From positions 10,427 to 26,213 of the forward strand of contig DGYA01000067.1 in assembly GCA_002396505.1 (NCBI GenBank): DNA of 15,787 bases. Reading direction: 5' to 3'. Of the stretch, positions 13,839 through 15,787 are shown one piece after another. Below the pieces are notes generated by a model. That model was not told the origin of the DNA. It searched no databases and was given only the letters and a program-made list of their open reading frames with translations. The translations under genes were made by a program, and so were the position numbers. This stretch comes from Cyanobacteria bacterium UBA5018. GTDB taxonomy: Bacteria > Cyanobacteriota > Cyanobacteriia > PCC-6307 > Cyanobiaceae. Position 1 is the stretch's first letter. Each line of letters opens with the position of its first letter.

Positions 13839-14359
13839 GATTAACTATCTTTATGTAAATTTATACAGGATCCACTCGTCTGCTTGCGTAGCGACCGCTA
13901 CCAAATTTTTTGGCGACGTCCCATGCCTGCTTAGTTTGTGTCAAGTCTCGCCGCTCGCTTTGCTGGCGAGAATTTGGGAACCCGTGATTTTGGCAACCCT
14001 GCCAGAGGCAAAAGCTGGGCCTCTGACCAGCTGGCAACTGCGAACCGGTTCAGCGCAGCGATCTGCTGGAGGCCAGCGGCACCCTGCCAAGGCTGAAAGT
14101 ATTCGCTCTCCTTTGCCTGCCTCTGGTGGCCAGTGGCGCCTGCCTATTGTTGAGGCCTGCTCGGTTTGCGGTTGAGAGGCTGTCTGCCTGCCTGCCCACC
14201 AATCTCCTGCCCAGAAAGCCCGCCAAGCCCGTACTCAGCATGTCTCCCGATTCATTGCCCGCCAGGGCCAAAATTGCCGACCAAAGCCAAGCTGTTGGCT
14301 TGGCTACTGCGGTAAAATCTGTAGCAGATTCCCTCCCAGATCCCGTGAACTCCGTCGTG
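13839..14359. other. Divergent intergenic region / possible extended N-terminus of the CobW gene
   Basis: This 521-base stretch separates the DUF1348 start from the preferred CobW start. The first ~80 bases are AT-rich and would hold the DUF1348 promoter. A short inverted repeat CTCGCC (13947-13952) / GGCGAG (13965-13970) is visible, as is CCAAATTTTTTGG at 13900-13912. From 14027 the CobW frame is open, with a GTG at 14126 and an ATG at 14240, but the encoded stretch resembles no family I know. I see no RNA gene, and no clear zinc-uptake-regulator box of the TGATAATNATTATCA type. Confidence 0.5.
13860..13865 (-). promoter_or_regulatory. Possible -10 element for the DUF1348 gene
   Basis: On the minus strand TATAAA (plus-strand TTTATA) lies about 20 bases upstream of the DUF1348 ATG in a local AT-rich patch. 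No good -35 hexamer stands 17 bases further up, and the implied leader would be very short, so this is weak. Confidence 0.25.
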
Positions 14360-15712
14360 ATGGATTCTGCCCCGAGTGGCCTGCCGGTGACAATTTTAAC
14401 CGGATTTCTGGGGGCAGGTAAAACCACTTTGCTCAATCACATTCTTACCAATCAGCAGGGGGTGAAGACCGCCGTTCTGGTGAATGAGTTTGGCGAGATT
14501 GGCATTGACAACGACCTGGTGGTCGCCACCGGCGAAGACATGGTGGAGCTCAGCAATGGTTGTATTTGCTGCTCTATCAATGGCGAGTTGCTAGAGGCCG
14601 TATATCGTATTTTGGATCGCCCAGAGCCGGTGGATTACCTAGTGGTGGAAACCACGGGCTTGGCTGACCCACTGCCTGTGGCCATGACCTTTTTGGGTAG
14701 TGACCTGCGCGATCTCACCCGACTGGATTCGATCATCACCCTGGTAGACGCAGAGAATTTTAGCGACGACTTGCTCGACGGAGAGGTGGCTCGCGCCCAG
14801 ATTGTCTATAGTGATATGATTCTACTTAATAAGTGCGATCTGGTGGAGGAGCCTAGAATTGAAGCCTTGGAGCGGCAGTTGCGCACAATTAAAACCGACG
14901 CCCGTATCCTCCGCTCGGTTAAGGGCGAAGTGCCGCTGCCTTTGATCCTCAGTGTTGGCCTGTTTGAAAGCGATAAGGTGGTTGCCAAACAAGACCACGA
15001 CAGTTGTGACCATGACCATGGCCACTGCTTACACGATCAAGCCTTACATGATCAAGGCTTGCATGATCAGGACTTGCATGATCAAGAACAGAAACATCTA
15101 CATGATCAGCACCACCACCATCATGAGGATGGTCATAATCACCACAATTCTGCTGAAAAAGCAGCTGAATACCATACCCATAGTGGCACTGCTGGCCCGG
15201 ATCACGCCTCCGGCCCTCCGCCCATCAATGGCAGCAGCCAAGCTGATGACCACTCCCACGGCCATAACCCATCTCACGCTCACGGCCATGACCACTCCCA
15301 TGACCATGCTCATGACCATGCCCATGATCACTCTCATGGCCATTCCCATGACCCGTCCCACGGTCATGCCCACTCCCATGATCATCAAGATAGCGACCAT
15401 TTAGCGATTGAAGGATTTACTTCTCTGTCATTTCAAAGTGATGGACCTTTCTCTTTACGTAAATTTCAAAATTTTCTCGATCGGCAATTGCCGGCTGAAG
15501 TTTTTCGCGCTAAGGGAATACTTTGGTTTAAGGAAAGCGAGAGACGCCATATCTTTCACTTGGCAGGCAAGCGCTTTTCTATCGACGATTCCGATTGGCC
15601 TGCTGAGCGTAAGAATCAAATTGTGTTGATAGGCAAGAATTTAGACCATGCCAAGCTGCGCCAATGTTTACAAGCATGTGTTGCCAAAAATGCCGGCAAA
15701 GGCTTCGGTTGA
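14360..15712 (+). CDS. CobW/COG0523 family G3E GTPase with histidine-rich insert (metallochaperone-like)
   Basis: Proteins of this family bind GTP and transition metals, often zinc, and are thought to deliver metal to client proteins. Numbered from the ATG at 14360 (450 residues), Walker A is GFLGAGKTT (15-23), the metal-binding CxCC motif is GCICC (Cys68, Cys70, Cys71), the Mg/switch motif is ETTGLADP (97-104) and the base-recognition motif is NKCD (157-160). An insert of about 130 residues (213-345) is packed with His and Asp. The CobW C-terminal domain follows, with FTSLSFQSDGPFSLRKFQNFL. Homologues usually begin a few residues before VTILTGFLG, hence this start; the same frame has an ATG at 14240 and a GTG at 14126, which would add 40 or 78 residues. 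No cobalamin genes are nearby, so a cobalamin role is unlikely. Confidence 0.93.
   Translation: MDSAPSGLPVTILTGFLGAGKTTLLNHILTNQQGVKTAVLVNEFGEIGIDNDLVVATGEDMVELSNGCICCSINGELLEAVYRILDRPEPVDYLVVETTGLADPLPVAMTFLGSDLRDLTRLDSIITLVDAENFSDDLLDGEVARAQIVYSDMILLNKCDLVEEPRIEALERQLRTIKTDARILRSVKGEVPLPLILSVGLFESDKVVAKQDHDSCDHDHGHCLHDQALHDQGLHDQDLHDQEQKHLHDQHHHHHEDGHNHHNSAEKAAEYHTHSGTAGPDHASGPPPINGSSQADDHSHGHNPSHAHGHDHSHDHAHDHAHDHSHGHSHDPSHGHAHSHDHQDSDHLAIEGFTSLSFQSDGPFSLRKFQNFLDRQLPAEVFRAKGILWFKESERRHIFHLAGKRFSIDDSDWPAERKNQIVLIGKNLDHAKLRQCLQACVAKNAGKGFG
15029..15088 (+). repeat. Four 15-bp tandem repeats encoding LHDQ-x
   Basis: Four consecutive 15-base units encode LHDQA, LHDQG, LHDQD and LHDQE in the first part of the CobW histidine-rich insert; a further HLHDQ follows at 15095-15109. 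The DNA units share a CA(C/T)GATCA core. Confidence 0.9.
15245..15400 (+). repeat. Histidine/aspartate-rich repeat segment of the CobW protein
   Basis: This segment encodes a run of alternating His with Asp, Ser, Gly and Ala in SHDHAHDHAHDH-like units (residues 296-347 from the ATG at 14360). At DNA level it is a degenerate 6-base CAYGAY / CAYKCY pattern. It is a likely metal-buffering segment. Confidence 0.9.
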
Positions 15713-15787
15713 CTACGATTAGCCGTGAACAACTCTGGAATTTTTCCACTAATCTTCTGACCAATTTATTGACTGATTTCCTGATCG

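Noticed and set aside
14295..14318. TTGGCT and TAAAAT as a promoter for the CobW gene
   Set aside because: The spacing between them is only 12 bases, too short for a sigma-70 type promoter.
15098..15400. Met/Val-rich minus-strand frame opposite the histidine-rich segment
   Set aside because: Its repetitive look is simply the reverse reading of CAT/GAC codons in the CobW insert.

Overview
This window looks like a core stretch of a chromosome from a GC-rich picocyanobacterium of the Synechococcus/Cyanobium type. That view rests on psaK (photosystem I), the cyanobacterial/plastid pair DUF2499 (Ycf49-like) and DUF3593, a ferredoxin-type sulfite reductase, dxs, and four exact copies of the cyanobacterial HIP1 octamer GCGATCGC. 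No tRNA, rRNA, CRISPR array, insertion sequence or phage gene is visible.

Layout. Positions 1-2739 (+) hold the 3' two thirds of dxs and a FAD-dependent geranylgeranyl-reductase-like oxidoreductase, both with an isoprenoid theme. A strong terminator (2751-2781) ends psaK, which is on the minus strand. Behind psaK, on the same strand, is a predicted glutamate-receptor-like (GluR0-type) ligand-gated channel with an unusual pore loop (3138-4493). After a 263-base gap comes an overlapping minus-strand pair of small membrane proteins, DUF2499 and DUF3593 (4757-5396). Divergent from these is a three-gene ABC-2 exporter operon (5515-8124, +): one ATPase and two different permeases.

Positions 8125-9029 are the most accessory-looking part: a GTTAGGC-ended perfect hairpin that resembles an integron attC end, a small YaeR-like VOC metalloprotein gene of lower GC, and a two-copy 20-bp tandem repeat. 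Then come glyS (minus) and sir (plus), divergently arranged around a 97-bp region full of related short repeats. A DUF1348 (NTF2-like) gene on the minus strand follows. The window ends with a CobW/COG0523 GTPase that carries a very long histidine-rich insert. The last 75 bases (15713-15787) hold nothing I can identify.

How the genes fit together. Most are single housekeeping functions: the isoprenoid precursor step, PSI assembly, sulfur assimilation, glycyl-tRNA charging and metal handling. They sit beside uncharacterised photosynthesis-lineage membrane proteins. I see no obvious new multi-gene defence or mobile system. The best leads are the channel-like protein whose potassium filter is replaced by a GPGTN sequence, the attC-like boundary in front of the VOC gene, and an unusual number of short in-frame repeat expansions (sir N-terminus, glyS interior, CobW insert) that share similar periods with two non-coding repeats.
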